The notes: generated by a model from the letters alone, not told the origin. A DNA stretch of 60,103 nt from an uncultured Pelagibacteraceae bacterium (GCA_902563075.1 CACEWC010000005.1:1-60103), one strand, 5' to 3'; shown: positions 1-10,284, counted from the stretch's first letter. A program made the numbers and translations.

Positions 1-1
1 T

Positions 2-613
2 TACGAAGATACTCCACAAACTCTTTTATCCATCGCAAAGAAAATTTTGTTTGAAAATAAGATTAATTTATCTTCTGAAAACATAAATTTAATCATTGAA
101 AGATCACAAGGAGATAGAATTAATCTTAAAAATGAATTACAAAAAATTATTAGCCTAAGTCAAAACAATAAAAAATTAGAGTTAGAAGATATTTTAAAAC
201 TAACAAACCTAAGCGAAAATTACAATGCTGGAGAGTTAGTAGATAATTGTCTGAGCAAAAATAAAAAAAGAACTCTCAATATTCTTAATGAAAATATCCC
301 ATCTAGTGAGGATAATATTTTAATTTTAAGAACTTTTTTAAACAAGTTAAAAAGACTAAGAAAACTAAGATTAAATTTCAATGAAAATAAAGATATCGAT
401 CAAGTAATTAACTCATTTAAACCTCCAATATTCTGGAAGGATAAAAATATAATTAAACAGCAAATCAAAATATGGGAATTGAATGAGATTGAAAGTTTTA
501 TTGTAGATCTAAACAATACCGAAAGTTTAATTAAAAAAAATCCTCAAATTTCTAACCAAATCATAAACAATATGATTTTAGATAAAGTTGAAAATACTAA
601 TATCCAGATTTAA
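2..613 (+). CDS. holA: DNA polymerase III delta subunit (3' part)
   Basis: The reading frame is open from base 2, so the gene is cut by the window edge and only the C-terminal 203 codons are present. HolA is the clamp-loader subunit that opens the beta sliding clamp. The visible part includes the family-typical segment around SQGDRINLKNELQKI, followed by the all-helical C-terminal collar region. The N-terminal AAA-like part lies outside. A TTG at 47 is only an internal codon, not the start. Its 3' end overlaps the convergent parB by 17 bp, leaving no room for a terminator. The call rests on the C-terminal half only. Confidence 0.82.
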   Translation, partial: YEDTPQTLLSIAKKILFENKINLSSENINLIIERSQGDRINLKNELQKIISLSQNNKKLELEDILKLTNLSENYNAGELVDNCLSKNKKRTLNILNENIPSSEDNILILRTFLNKLKRLRKLRLNFNENKDIDQVINSFKPPIFWKDKNIIKQQIKIWELNEIESFIVDLNNTESLIKKNPQISNQIINNMILDKVENTNIQI

Positions 614-1439
614 TTATATCAATTATCTTGTTTAATTGATCCAGCTCTTTGTAATAAAATGATATTGTGCCTTTATTGTTTTTATTGTTTTTAATAGAAA
701 CATTAAGTCCAATTTTCTCAGATATAGAATTTTCTAAATCTCGGATATTTGAGTCTACTTTACTGAAGGGATTTCTTTTAGTCTTTTTAAATATTTTAAC
801 TAAATTTTCTGCTTGTCTAACAGATAATTTTTTTTCAATAAATTTATTTGCTAGAAACGTAGCATTATCTAGACCTACTAATATCTTTGCATGACCAGCT
901 GTAATTTTTTTTTTTTCAACAAAATCAAGAACTTCTTTGGGTAAATTAAGTAGTCTTAATGAGTTAGAAATATAGCTTCTGCTCTTACCGATAAATTTTG
1001 ATACTTTATCTTGATCATATGCAAATTCATCTATCAATCTTTTATAACCTTGTGCTTCCTCTAAGGGATTTAGATCATGTCTCTGAACATTTTCAACAAT
1101 CGCAAATTCTAAAGATTTAAGATCATCAGCATCTGTTACAACTACTGGAATATCATGTAGACCAGCTTTCTGAGCTGCTAACCACCTTCTTTCTCCAGCT
1201 ATAATTTCATATTTAGAGTTATCTATATTAGATTTTCTAACTATAATTGGCTGAATAACACCCCGTTCTTTTATTGAATTAACTAAATCATTTAAATTTT
1301 CCTCATCAAAATTTTTTCTTGGTTGATATTTGTTTGGAATTATTTCAGCTAAACTTAAATTATTTGTTTTATTCTCAACTTTGGTTTCACCAATTAAAGA
1401 AGATAAACCTCTACCCAGCCCTTTTTTTATTTTATTCAT
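597..1439 (-). CDS. parB: Chromosome partitioning protein ParB
   Basis: ParB is a CTP-dependent DNA clamp that loads at parS and spreads, working with ParA to segregate replicated origins. At 280 aa it has normal length. It starts with the GLGRGLSSLIG motif (7-17), carries the nucleotide-binding AGERRWLAAQKAG motif (81-93) and ENVQRHDLNP (116-125), and has a helix-turn-helix at about 145-167 (KVSKFIGKSRSYISNSLRLL) for parS binding. The C-terminal dimerisation domain is shorter and lysine-rich. Its start ATG shares one base with the parA stop. A matching parS site lies 1.4 kb away inside rsmG. Confidence 0.97.
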   Translation of the reverse strand: MNKIKKGLGRGLSSLIGETKVENKTNNLSLAEIIPNKYQPRKNFDEENLNDLVNSIKERGVIQPIIVRKSNIDNSKYEIIAGERRWLAAQKAGLHDIPVVVTDADDLKSLEFAIVENVQRHDLNPLEEAQGYKRLIDEFAYDQDKVSKFIGKSRSYISNSLRLLNLPKEVLDFVEKKKITAGHAKILVGLDNATFLANKFIEKKLSVRQAENLVKIFKKTKRNPFSKVDSNIRDLENSISEKIGLNVSIKNNKNNKGTISFYYKELDQLNKIIDIIKSGY

Positions 1440-2233
1440 TATGCAGCACTCCCAATTTTATTTTCTTGTGCCATGAACTCATCTGTAAAACTATAATATG
1501 ACTTACTTCCTGGACAATTCTTGTCATAAATCAATACTGGAATGCCATGAGATGGTGCTTCTGATAACCTTACGTTTCGAGGTATTACCGTTTGGTAAAC
1601 TTTATCTTTGAAATAATCTCTCGCTTCTTGTTCAACTTGTGATGAAAGTTTATTTCTTCGATCATACATGGTTAAAAGTATGCCTTGTATCTCCAATTCA
1701 GGATTCAAGTTAGCTTTGATCCTCTCAATAGTCTTCATAAGCTGTGTAAGTCCTTCTAAAGCAAAAAATTCTGTTTGTAATGGCACAAGCAGTGAGTTAG
1801 ATGATACTAAAGCCATTACGGTTAGAAGACTCAAAGAAGGAGGGCAATCTATGAGAATATAATCATATAATCCTCTAGAATCATTTAAATAGGCGGTTAA
1901 TTTAGCCTTAAGTATAAAGGCTCTATCACTATCACCAGCGGTTTCAACCTCCAATCCAGACAGATCCACATTGGATGATATTAAATCAAGATTTTGAAAG
2001 TCTGTTTTTTTAATTACGTTTGAAATTGACATTGTGCCATTGAGAATCCCATAAATTGTCTGATCAGATTGAGAGGTGTTGGATAATCCTAATCCTGTGG
2101 TAGCATTTCCCTGGGGGTCTAGATCGATTACTAAAATTTTTTTACCAAGTTGAGATAACGCCGACGCTAAATTAATTACAGTTGTTGTTTTTCCAACTCC
2201 ACCCTTTTGATTTATAATTGAAATTATTTTCAT
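1439..2233 (-). CDS. parA: Chromosome partitioning ATPase ParA (Soj)
   Basis: ParA is a MinD/ParA-family ATPase that binds DNA non-specifically and forms the gradient moved by ParB. The deviant Walker A KGGVGKTTT lies at about 10-18 and a DLDPQGNATTGLG motif at about 37-49. The 264 aa length is standard for a chromosomal ParA without an N-terminal HTH. It overlaps rsmG upstream by 4 nt (ATGA) and parB downstream by 1 nt, so rsmG-parA-parB is probably one translationally coupled unit. Confidence 0.98.
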   Translation of the reverse strand: MKIISIINQKGGVGKTTTVINLASALSQLGKKILVIDLDPQGNATTGLGLSNTSQSDQTIYGILNGTMSISNVIKKTDFQNLDLISSNVDLSGLEVETAGDSDRAFILKAKLTAYLNDSRGLYDYILIDCPPSLSLLTVMALVSSNSLLVPLQTEFFALEGLTQLMKTIERIKANLNPELEIQGILLTMYDRRNKLSSQVEQEARDYFKDKVYQTVIPRNVRLSEAPSHGIPVLIYDKNCPGSKSYYSFTDEFMAQENKIGSAA

Positions 2234-2877
2234 GAAATCTTTTTTTTAATTTTTTTGATGTTTAATATAAACGAGTCGTCACTAGTTAAACTTTTTTTTT
2301 CTTCATAATCTAAATCCCACTCTTGAAGTGTTTCATTTAAAATTTTTCTTCCACTACTTCCCATAAAAAAAATAATATTTTTATATTTTGTAAAATTTTC
2401 ATTAACCAATTTTAAAATGACTGGCATTGGCTTAAACGCCCTTGACATAATTGTTCCTGTTTCAATATTTTTAAGTGAAAAAATATCTTTCTGAATTATT
2501 TCTGTATTTAAGTTTAATTTTTTTGAAACCTCTCTCAGGAAAACACATTTGTGGTAGCTTTTTTCATAAAGGTTAACTTTCATGTTGTTTTTAATTTTTT
2601 TCATCACTATAGCCACTATTAAGCCAGGCATTCCACCTCCTGTACCTAAATCAGAGGTTGTATTGCAATTTAAATCAACAAAATCAATAATTTGTGCAGA
2701 ATCTATAATATGACGCTCTCTTATTACCTCTTTTTCATACATTTTTTTACTTATAATGTTAATTTTCTGATTTTTTTCCTGTATCATCGTAATTAAGCTC
2801 TCAAGCTCATTACAAGTTTCACGTGAAACATTCAAATTAGAGATTTTGGAATAAGAATTTAAAATTAAGTTGTCCAT
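2230..2877 (-). CDS. rsmG: 16S rRNA (guanine-N7) methyltransferase RsmG
   Basis: RsmG (GidB) methylates G527 of 16S rRNA using S-adenosylmethionine. The SAM-binding glycine-rich loop is visible as DLGTGGGMPGLIVAIV near the middle of the protein, and the N-terminus carries NVSRETCNE. The VSRET codons coincide with a near-consensus parS palindrome, so this stretch has a double role. Length (215 aa) is normal. It is coupled to mnmG upstream by a 1-nt overlap and to parA downstream by 4 nt. Confidence 0.97.
   Translation of the reverse strand: MDNLILNSYSKISNLNVSRETCNELESLITMIQEKNQKINIISKKMYEKEVIRERHIIDSAQIIDFVDLNCNTTSDLGTGGGMPGLIVAIVMKKIKNNMKVNLYEKSYHKCVFLREVSKKLNLNTEIIQKDIFSLKNIETGTIMSRAFKPMPVILKLVNENFTKYKNIIFFMGSSGRKILNETLQEWDLDYEEKKSLTSDDSFILNIKKIKKKIS
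2815..2830. promoter_or_regulatory. parS centromere-like site inside rsmG
   Basis: The sequence AGTTTCACGTGAAACA matches the widely conserved parS consensus TGTTTCACGTGAAACA at 15 of 16 positions and contains the perfect 14-bp palindrome GTTTCACGTGAAAC (2816-2829). It lies in the 5' part of rsmG, a location reported for parS in other bacteria, and next to parAB. ParB encoded at 597-1439 is the expected binder. I saw no second copy in the window by eye. Confidence 0.93.
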
Positions 2878-4748
2878 TAAGCTATATGCTTAATAGACTT
2901 TCTTTTGACGTGTGACAACAAAATATATACAGCTGCAGGAGTTATTCCATCGATTCTTAAGGCCTGACCCATAGTTTTAGGCCTGATTTCTTTAAATTTG
3001 GCTTTTACTTCATTGGAAAGGCCTGAAAATTGATCATAATCAATATTATCTGGTATTGTTAAATTCTCATCTCGTTTAAAAGCTAAAATATCTGCCTTTT
3101 GTCTCTTTAAATATCCTCTGTAATGAGAGTTAATCTCAATCTGTTCATCAATTTCATTACCATAATCATTAATTTCAGGCCAAATATTCCTTATTTTTCT
3201 CATATCAACGCTTTTTTGAGTAAGAATTTCCTCTGCTGATCTAAAAACACCGTCTTTTGCTATTTTTATTCCAAATTTATCTGCTTTGGAGGGTGAAATG
3301 TTTAAATTAGACATTTGAAGTGATATTTTACTTAATTTATTAAATTTGTCCTCAAATAGTTGTTTTCTATTTTCTGCTATTAAACCAATTTTAATTCCTT
3401 TATGAGTAAGCCTTAAGTCTGCATTATCTGACCTAAGACTAAGTCTATATTCTGCTCGAGATGTGAACATTCTATAAGGCTCAGCAACACCTTTAGTGAC
3501 TAAGTCATCTATCATAACGCCAATGTATGCGTCTGATCTGTCTAAAATAAAAGGTTCCATGTTCTTTAAAGATAGAGCAGCATTAATTCCCGCAATAAGG
3601 CCTTGAGCAGCTGCTTCTTCATAACCTGTAGTTCCATTTATTTGACCAGCGAGATAAAGATTTTTTATTTTTTTTGTCTCTAATGTTAAAAAGAGCTCTC
3701 TCGGGTCAATATAATCATATTCAATAGCATATCCTGGTCTAATTATTTTTACATTCTCTAAACCATTGATATTATTAAGTATTTCACGTTGCACAACCTC
3801 AGGTAGGGATGTAGATATGCCATTAGGGTAAATGGTATGATCATTTAGACCTTCAGGCTCTAGAAAAATTTGATGTCTTGTCTTGTCAGCAAATTTTACT
3901 ATTTTGTCCTCAATAGACGGACAGTATCTTGGGCCAACACCTTGTATGTTTCCGGAATACATTGCACTTTTAGATAAATTCTTTTTGATTATTTTATGAA
4001 CTCTCTCGTTAGTATAAGTCATGGAACAAGACACTTGTTGGTTTAAATTTTTTTTGGTCAAAAAAGAAAAAAAATATGGGTCTTCATCGGCAAACTGTTT
4101 TTCCAAATTTTTAAAATTAATTGTTCTAGAATCTAATCTAGGAGGTGTCCCTGTTTTTAATCTTCCAATTTTGAAATTATACTTTTCTAATTGTTCACTT
4201 AAACCTGTGCTCGGTTTTTCATTAAATCGTCCAGCAGGAGTTGTTTCATCACCTATATGTATCAAACCATTCAAAAAAGTGCCTGTTGTTAAGATTAACT
4301 TGTTACAACTCACTTTGTTACCTTTAAGTGTTATAAACCCATTTATTTGGTTATTTTCAAAAATAAACTTTATTACAGGATCTGAAAAAATGCTTAAATT
4401 ACAGTAGTTTACAAGTTTTTCTTGCATATATTTACGATATAATGATCTGTCAGATTGCGTTCGAGGTCCTCTAACTGCAGGTCCTCTACTTCTATTTAAT
4501 AATCTAAATTGTATTCCAGACTTGTCTGCTACCTCTCCCATAACACCATCTAAAGCATCGATTTCTCTAACTAGGTGACCTTTGCCTAAACCACCTATAG
4601 CTGGATTGCATGACATTTCTCCGATTGTATTTTTGTTATGTGTAAACAAAGCAGTATTTACACCAAGCCTTGCTGAGGCTGTTGCAGCTTCGCAACCAGC
4701 ATGACCGCCACCGATAACAACTACATCAAATTGAAAATCTTTTTTCAT
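2877..4748 (-). CDS. mnmG: tRNA 5-carboxymethylaminomethyluridine-34 synthesis flavoprotein MnmG
   Basis: MnmG (GidA) forms a complex with MnmE that modifies U34 of certain tRNAs using FAD, NADH and a folate. The N-terminal FAD-binding motif [20 protein letters not shown] and the downstream [14 protein letters not shown] segment ([16 protein letters not shown]) are both present, as is the C-terminal helical domain ending in [16 protein letters not shown]. Length of 623 aa is full. A rho-independent terminator lies between it and mnmE, suggesting mnmE transcription can end there and mnmG may have its own promoter. Confidence 0.98.
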   Translation of the reverse strand: MKKDFQFDVVVIGGGHAGCEAATASARLGVNTALFTHNKNTIGEMSCNPAIGGLGKGHLVREIDALDGVMGEVADKSGIQFRLLNRSRGPAVRGPRTQSDRSLYRKYMQEKLVNYCNLSIFSDPVIKFIFENNQINGFITLKGNKVSCNKLILTTGTFLNGLIHIGDETTPAGRFNEKPSTGLSEQLEKYNFKIGRLKTGTPPRLDSRTINFKNLEKQFADEDPYFFSFLTKKNLNQQVSCSMTYTNERVHKIIKKNLSKSAMYSGNIQGVGPRYCPSIEDKIVKFADKTRHQIFLEPEGLNDHTIYPNGISTSLPEVVQREILNNINGLENVKIIRPGYAIEYDYIDPRELFLTLETKKIKNLYLAGQINGTTGYEEAAAQGLIAGINAALSLKNMEPFILDRSDAYIGVMIDDLVTKGVAEPYRMFTSRAEYRLSLRSDNADLRLTHKGIKIGLIAENRKQLFEDKFNKLSKISLQMSNLNISPSKADKFGIKIAKDGVFRSAEEILTQKSVDMRKIRNIWPEINDYGNEIDEQIEINSHYRGYLKRQKADILAFKRDENLTIPDNIDYDQFSGLSNEVKAKFKEIRPKTMGQALRIDGITPAAVYILLSHVKRKSIKHIA

Positions 4749-4801
4749 GCACTAAATTTATATTCGATTAGAATATTTACAAGATTTGTGTTTTTTTTCT
4801 T

Positions 4802-4823
4802 AAAAAAGCGTTGTTTATCAACG
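4802..4823 (-). terminator. Rho-independent terminator after mnmE
   Basis: Read on the minus strand, the hairpin CGTTG-ATAAA-CAACG (4809-4823) is followed directly by CTTTTTTA. It lies in the 117-bp mnmE/mnmG spacer, just downstream of the mnmE stop. The stem is short (5 bp), so efficiency may be moderate. Confidence 0.6.
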
Positions 4824-4865
4824 AAAATTAGTAAAAAACTTCAAAATAAACCGGTAAAACGGTTG

Positions 4866-6197
4866 TTATTTTCCAATGCAAAAATCATTAAAAATACTGC
4901 CTAATATCTCTTCTACATCGACTTTACCGACAATCATACCTAATTGTCTTGTAGCTAGCCTAAGATCCTCAGCAGCTTTATCAAAATCTTTTTTATCATT
5001 TTTATCTGAAAAATTATTTAAATGATCAACGCACTGAAGCAAATGTTGTCTATGCCTTTCTCTTGTAATTAAGATATCTTCCTCTGATATAAATTTATTT
5101 TCTAAATGGGTTTTTATTTTTGAAATCAATTTATCTATATTTAGATTTTCTTTTAGTGAAATTAAAACATGATTAAATTTAGAAAATTCAATATCTAATT
5201 TTTCTTTCAACAGATCGGATTTGTTAATAACTAGAATCGCGTCTTTTTTTAATAAATCATTTAAAAAACCACTCAAATCAATGTTTTTAGCGTCAACTAC
5301 TACTAACTTCAAATCAGCATTTTCTGCTTTTTTAAGAGATAACCTTATGCCTTTTTTTTCTATTTCATTTTTTGAGTCTCTTATGCCTGCCGTATCCGAA
5401 ATGATAACTGGGTACCCATCTAGGTTTAAATGTGTTTCAACGACGTCTCTTGTCGTACCAGCAATTTCAGAGACTATAGCAACTTCCCTGTTTGATAAAT
5501 TATTTAATAGACTAGATTTACCGGCATTGGTTGGGCCTACAATTGCAATTTTAAAACCTTCACGAATTATCTCACCAACTTTTTGATCATTTAAAATTTT
5601 CTTAATCTCATTTAAGACATTCGATGAATCCTCTTTTATTTTTTTTAAATTTTCCTCTGGCAAATCCTCCTCGGGAAAATCTATTTTTGCCTCAACAAAT
5701 GACAAAATTTTCAATAATTTTTCTCTCAACTTATTAAATTTTTCTGAAGATTTTCCTGTCATCATTTTTACAGCTTGCAATCTCTGAATTTCAGTTTCTG
5801 CCGAGATTAAATCAGCTATACTCTCTGCTTTTAGCAAATTTATTTTACCATTTTGAAAAGCAAGCTTTGTAAATTCCCCTGCCTCTGCTAATCTACAATT
5901 TTCAATTTTTGAAATTTCATTTTGAACAGAGATAACTACTGCTTTCCCACCATGTACATGGATTTCCGCCATATCCTCTCCTGTGTAGCTCTCAGGGCCA
6001 GGAAACCATATTATTATACCTTCATCAATAAGCTCAGAAGTATTGATATTGTTTATTTTTCGAAGGGTTGCCGCTCTTGGCTTTGGAATTTCTTTATTTG
6101 TAAGCTTTTTGAGCACTATCATAGTCTCTGGACCTGAAATTCTTATAACAGCCACCCCAGACACACCTGGACCAGAAGATAAGGCGTAAATTGTCAT
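4866..6197 (-). CDS. mnmE: tRNA modification GTPase MnmE
   Basis: MnmE (TrmE/ThdF) is the GTPase partner of MnmG in U34 tRNA modification. The N-terminal formyl-THF-binding domain (about 1-115) is followed by a helical domain with an inserted G domain: P-loop GPTNAGKSS, switch/G3 DTAGIR, and G4 NKSD. The C-terminal CIGK motif, diagnostic of the family, is intact at the very end. Length 443 aa is normal. Only 41 bp separate it from rho upstream. Confidence 0.98.
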   Translation of the reverse strand: MTIYALSSGPGVSGVAVIRISGPETMIVLKKLTNKEIPKPRAATLRKINNINTSELIDEGIIIWFPGPESYTGEDMAEIHVHGGKAVVISVQNEISKIENCRLAEAGEFTKLAFQNGKINLLKAESIADLISAETEIQRLQAVKMMTGKSSEKFNKLREKLLKILSFVEAKIDFPEEDLPEENLKKIKEDSSNVLNEIKKILNDQKVGEIIREGFKIAIVGPTNAGKSSLLNNLSNREVAIVSEIAGTTRDVVETHLNLDGYPVIISDTAGIRDSKNEIEKKGIRLSLKKAENADLKLVVVDAKNIDLSGFLNDLLKKDAILVINKSDLLKEKLDIEFSKFNHVLISLKENLNIDKLISKIKTHLENKFISEEDILITRERHRQHLLQCVDHLNNFSDKNDKKDFDKAAEDLRLATRQLGMIVGKVDVEEILGSIFNDFCIGK

Positions 6198-6238
6198 TAA
6201 ATCAGTATAACTTTAATTCAAAAATAATAAAAAATAAA

Positions 6239-7507
6239 TTAAGTAGGTTTATTCATCGAATTAAAGAAGTCTGAATTATTTTTGGTATCTTTTAATTTCG
6301 AACTTATAAATTCGATAGCATCCATAGTACCCATTGGGGCTATGATTCTTCTTAGAACATTCATTTTTTGTAGATCGTTTTTATCAAACAGTAATTCTTC
6401 TCTTCTAGTTCCCGATTTAGTTATATCTATTGCTGGATATATTCTTTTATCAGCAATTTTCCTATCAAGAACTGTTTCGCTATTACCGGTTCCTTTAAAT
6501 TCTTCGAAAATTACCTCATCCATTCTACTACCAGTATCAATCAATGCTGTGGATATAATTGTCAAAGATCCTCCCTCTTCAATATTTCTTGCTGCACCAA
6601 AAAATCTTTTTGGTCGTTGAAGTGCATTGGCATCAACACCGCCAGTTAAAACTTTTCCAGAACTAGGAATTACAGCATTGTAAGCTCTTCCTAATCGGGT
6701 TATTGAATCTAAAAGAATTACTACATCTTTTTTGTGTTCAGTAAGTCTTTTTGCTTTTTCGATAACCATCTCTGCCACTGCTACGTGTCTTTGTGCTGGT
6801 TCATCAAATGTAGAGCTTATTACTTCGCCTTTTACAGTTCTTTGCATATCTGTAACTTCCTCAGGTCGTTCATCAATAAGTAGCACAATTAAATAACATT
6901 CTGGATAGTTTTTGGCGATCGAGTTTGCTATACTTTGTAAAATCATTGTTTTACCTGCTTTAGGAGGTGAAATAATAATTGACCTTTGCCCCTTTCCTAT
7001 TGGGCTCACTAAATCAATTAATCTAGGTGTTAAATCTTGTTTTTTGTCTGGTTTTGACATTTCAACTTCCATAACCAATTGTTTATCTGGATATAAGGGT
7101 GTCAAGTTATCAAAAGCTATTTTGTGTCTAGACTTGTCGGGCTCTTCAAAATTTATCTTACTTACTTGTAGAAGAGCAAAATATCTCTCACCTTCTTTAG
7201 GCGCTCTTACGGGCCCTTCGACTGTATCTCCGGTTCTTAAACCAAATTTTCTGATCTGACTGGGACTTACATAAATATCATCAGGCCCCGGAAGATAGTT
7301 TGACTCCATTGCTCTTAAAAAGCCAAATCCATCTTGAAGTAATTGCAAAACACCAGCTCCTGTAATTTCTTCTTTTTCAGCAACCTTTTTAAGTATAGCA
7401 AAAAGAATCTCTTGTTTCCTAAGGGTACTTGCATTCTCAATTCCAAGTTCCTCTGCTTGGGTAATGAGTTGTTCAGATGATTTTAATTTTAGTTCTTGAA
7501 TGTTCAT
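6239..7507 (-). CDS. rho: Transcription termination factor Rho
   Basis: Rho is the hexameric RNA helicase that terminates transcription. The N-terminal Rho domain (about 1-45) and cold-shock-like RNA-binding domain ([25 protein letters not shown] split across about 60-85) precede the ATPase domain with [20 protein letters not shown] and [13 protein letters not shown]. Full length (422 aa) with no large insertion. A functioning Rho matters here because many convergent gene pairs in this window have no space for intrinsic terminators. Confidence 0.99.
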   Translation of the reverse strand: MNIQELKLKSSEQLITQAEELGIENASTLRKQEILFAILKKVAEKEEITGAGVLQLLQDGFGFLRAMESNYLPGPDDIYVSPSQIRKFGLRTGDTVEGPVRAPKEGERYFALLQVSKINFEEPDKSRHKIAFDNLTPLYPDKQLVMEVEMSKPDKKQDLTPRLIDLVSPIGKGQRSIIISPPKAGKTMILQSIANSIAKNYPECYLIVLLIDERPEEVTDMQRTVKGEVISSTFDEPAQRHVAVAEMVIEKAKRLTEHKKDVVILLDSITRLGRAYNAVIPSSGKVLTGGVDANALQRPKRFFGAARNIEEGGSLTIISTALIDTGSRMDEVIFEEFKGTGNSETVLDRKIADKRIYPAIDITKSGTRREELLFDKNDLQKMNVLRRIIAPMGTMDAIEFISSKLKDTKNNSDFFNSMNKPT

Positions 7508-7572
7508 GATTTAAAAATTATTAAGGACTTAATAATAGAATATTTATATATGCTATTTGCAAATATTCAACC

Positions 7573-8007
7573 CTAGATAGGCTTAAAAATCACAACAAAT
7601 ATGATTAAAATAAGCAATAATGTAGGTATTTCATTTATAAATCGATAAAATTTATGTGAATGTATATTAAGGTCTAACTTAAACTGTCCTAAAATTCGGC
7701 CAAGATAAAAATGATATATTGTTAGTATAACCACAAATATCAATTTCAAAATCATCCAGGTTTGACCAAGTTGTTGAAACCCTATTTCATGGATCAATAA
7801 TAAGCCAAACAGCCAAGATAATATCATTGCCGGAGTCATGATATAAAAAAATAGTTTTCTTTCCATAACCTTAAATACGTCTGATATAATTGGTTGATTA
7901 TTGTTTTGAGAATGGTAAACGAAAATTCTTGGAAGATATAATAATCCAGCCATCCAAGAAATAACAGATATCAAATGTAACGATTTAAAAAGTAAGTAAG
8001 TATTCAT
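7573..8007 (-). CDS. hemJ: Protoporphyrinogen IX oxidase HemJ (membrane protein)
   Basis: HemJ oxidises protoporphyrinogen IX to protoporphyrin IX, replacing HemG/HemY in many alphaproteobacteria. The protein is a 144-aa membrane protein with four predicted transmembrane helices; it begins with the family-typical segment SLHLISVISWMAGLLYLPR followed by a conserved His (VYH). It sits 3 bp after hemH and near hemE, which fits late haem synthesis. The exact redox partner is not evident from sequence. Confidence 0.9.
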   Translation of the reverse strand: MNTYLLFKSLHLISVISWMAGLLYLPRIFVYHSQNNNQPIISDVFKVMERKLFFYIMTPAMILSWLFGLLLIHEIGFQQLGQTWMILKLIFVVILTIYHFYLGRILGQFKLDLNIHSHKFYRFINEIPTLLLILIIFVVIFKPI

Positions 8008-8010
8008 TAA

Positions 8011-9009
8011 TTAAATGTTTTTTTGAATTAAGGATTTTAATAAAGTTATATGATCGTCATTGTCATTCAAACATGGCACCATATCAAAGTTTTCTCCACC
8101 AGATTCTAAAAAACTTTCTTTTCCTTGAATTTGAATTTCTTCTAAGGTTTCGACACAATCTGACGAAAATCCCGGGCATATAGCCAGAACATTCTTTTTA
8201 CCTTCTTTTGGCAAACTCTCTAAAGTTTTATCTGTATAGGGTTGAAGCCATTTTTCAGGACCAAATCTTGACTGGAATGTTGTCTTAATTTCAACTGAAG
8301 TAAATTTTTCCGATATTAATCTCGTTGTCTTGTGACAATAACAATGATAGGGATCTCCTTTATCGAAATATTTTTGTGGTATTCCATGATAAGAAGCTAA
8401 TATCAAATCTGGCTTCCAATTAATTTCTTTAATTTTTTTATTCAAAGAATTTACAAGCGCTTCTATATATAAAGGATCCGATTCATAATGTGGCACTATT
8501 TTTAGTGATGGCTGCCATCTCATTTTCATAAGAGTTCTATATACTTCATCACAGACGGTTGCGGTAGTTGCTGCAGCGTATTGAGGATAAAGTGGGAGGA
8601 TTATTAAATTTTCACACCCCATCTCATGTAAGGTTGCAATTTTACTTCTTATGCTTGGATTTCCATATCTCATAGCGTAATCTATTATCAGGTTTTTTTC
8701 TGACATTGTGTTTGAGAGCTTCTCTGCTTGTTTTTGGGTATAATATAAAAGTGGTGAAATGTTTTTATCTTTGATCCAAATTTCTTTATATGCTTTTGCT
8801 GTTTTAGATGGTCGAAAGGTTAATATAAAAACGTTTAAAACAAACTGCCATATTACCGGATTAACCTCGATAACTCTTCTGTCTGATAAAAATTCTTTAA
8901 GATACTTTCTTATATCTAGCCAACTTGTTGAGTCGGGCGTTCCCAAATTTATAATTAAAACCCCAGTTTTACCGAAATTTATTGGCGGATGTCCGTTTTT
9001 GCTTTCCAT
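8011..9009 (-). CDS. hemH: Ferrochelatase
   Basis: Ferrochelatase inserts ferrous iron into protoporphyrin IX, the final step of haem synthesis. Visible motifs are GVLIINLGTPDS near the N-terminus, the SYHGIPQKY active-site segment with its conserved His, and the CPGFSSDCVETLEEI C-terminal block. Length 332 aa matches bacterial ferrochelatases. It overlaps hemE by one base and precedes hemJ, forming a hemE-hemH-hemJ operon. Confidence 0.98.
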   Translation of the reverse strand: MESKNGHPPINFGKTGVLIINLGTPDSTSWLDIRKYLKEFLSDRRVIEVNPVIWQFVLNVFILTFRPSKTAKAYKEIWIKDKNISPLLYYTQKQAEKLSNTMSEKNLIIDYAMRYGNPSIRSKIATLHEMGCENLIILPLYPQYAAATTATVCDEVYRTLMKMRWQPSLKIVPHYESDPLYIEALVNSLNKKIKEINWKPDLILASYHGIPQKYFDKGDPYHCYCHKTTRLISEKFTSVEIKTTFQSRFGPEKWLQPYTDKTLESLPKEGKKNVLAICPGFSSDCVETLEEIQIQGKESFLESGGENFDMVPCLNDNDDHITLLKSLIQKNI

Positions 9010-10010
9010 TAATAGTCTCTCACTGTTTTCACTAAGTAGTCCATCATATTCGGATCTGTTTCAGGTAAGACGCCGTGCCCCAAGTTAAATATATATGGGT
9101 GATCTTTAAATATATTTAAATATTTTACTGTCTCTTTTTTTAAGTTTTCTTTATCGGAAAGTAAAACCTTTGGATCCATTCCGCCTTGTACAGGAATTTT
9201 AATTTCCTTACTAATTTTTATTGGATCGATATCATAATCAATACAAATTGTATCTGGTTTAATAATTTCACAATAATTTTTATAATTTTTTATTCCTCGT
9301 GGAAAACAAATAACAGGCACGTTTAGTGATTTAACATAGTTAACCAAACTTAATGTAGGATTATATATATAATAAGACAGATCATTTTCTTTTAATAGGC
9401 CGGCCCAACTATCAAAAATCTGAATCACTTGAGCACCATTATCAATTTGATTCTTAATATGTATTTTTAAGAATTTATCTAAAATTTTAAGAATTTTATC
9501 AATTAAATATTTATCTTCAAAAAAGTTCTCATTCAGATTTAATTTTGGTGATTTTTTATTCATCATATAAACCAACAAAGTCCATGGTGCTCCTGTGAAG
9601 CCAATGGTAGTTTTATTTTTAGTGTGTTCAGAGTTACTAACTAATTCAATTAATTTATAAACAGGTGAAAGTTTTTCAACAAAGTCAACTTCTTTAACAT
9701 TAGAGATTCTTTCTAAGTCAATATTACCAAGTAATGGACCAATATTTTTTTTAAATTCAACATTTTGATTTAAACCATATGGTAACATTAAAATATCAGA
9801 AAAAATTATTGCTGCGTCTAAATTAAATCTTTTCAAAGGTTGCAATGTAATCTCACTAGATAATTTTTCATTTAGACAAAGTTTGATAAAATCAGGGTTT
9901 TGTTTTCTTATTTCTCTAAACTCAGGCAAGTACCTTCCCGCTTGTCTCATAATCCAAATAGGATTAATATTACTTTTTTTATTTATTATTACTTCCTCTA
10001 TTGGAGACAT
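9009..10010 (-). CDS. hemE: Uroporphyrinogen decarboxylase
   Basis: HemE converts uroporphyrinogen III to coproporphyrinogen III. The signature PIWIMRQAGRYLPEFR lies close to the N-terminus, a second typical block (FTGAPWTLLVYM) is in the middle, and FNLGHGVLPETDP is near the end. Length 333 aa is normal. It is the first gene of the leftward haem-rho-mnmE series and borders the putative replication origin on its 5' side, as in other alphaproteobacteria. Confidence 0.98.
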   Translation of the reverse strand: MSPIEEVIINKKSNINPIWIMRQAGRYLPEFREIRKQNPDFIKLCLNEKLSSEITLQPLKRFNLDAAIIFSDILMLPYGLNQNVEFKKNIGPLLGNIDLERISNVKEVDFVEKLSPVYKLIELVSNSEHTKNKTTIGFTGAPWTLLVYMMNKKSPKLNLNENFFEDKYLIDKILKILDKFLKIHIKNQIDNGAQVIQIFDSWAGLLKENDLSYYIYNPTLSLVNYVKSLNVPVICFPRGIKNYKNYCEIIKPDTICIDYDIDPIKISKEIKIPVQGGMDPKVLLSDKENLKKETVKYLNIFKDHPYIFNLGHGVLPETDPNMMDYLVKTVRDY

Positions 10011-10051
10011 ATTAATAATTAAATATAATTAATAGTATTGTTAGTGTAATC

Positions 10052-10060
10052 TGTGAATAA
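10052..10060 (-). promoter_or_regulatory. DnaA box candidate
   Basis: On the minus strand this reads TTATTCACA, which fits the relaxed DnaA-box consensus TTATNCACA exactly. It lies at the hemE side of the candidate origin. Confidence 0.55.
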
Positions 10061-10147
10061 TGGTGATTAAAATTAATAAACATTTTATAAACAATTTATT
10101 GTCATTTAAGACTTAAATTTTATTAAATATATACGTAAAATTGAAGC

Positions 10148-10156
10148 TTATTCACT
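10148..10156 (+). promoter_or_regulatory. Degenerate DnaA box candidate
   Basis: TTATTCACT differs from TTATNCACA at the last base only. It sits near the centre of the candidate origin. Confidence 0.4.
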
Positions 10157-10275
10157 AAATACATTAAATGGCCATCAAAAATCTTAACATGTTTGATATT
10201 GTTAATAAAAGTATTGTTTTACCATGTAAATTAAAAATTATGAAAAATTTGCAATATGATAAATATAATACAAAT

Positions 10276-10284
10276 TTATACACA
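10276..10284 (+). promoter_or_regulatory. DnaA box candidate
   Basis: TTATACACA fits TTATNCACA exactly and is followed by a weaker TTATACATG that runs into the start codon of the PPDK-regulator gene. DnaA binding here could also affect that gene's expression. Confidence 0.5.

Noticed and set aside
10113..10126. Possible CtrA box TTAA-N-TTAA in the origin region
   Set aside because: The spacing between the two TTAA is 6 nt, not the 7 nt of the CtrA consensus, and TTAA is very common in such AT-rich DNA.
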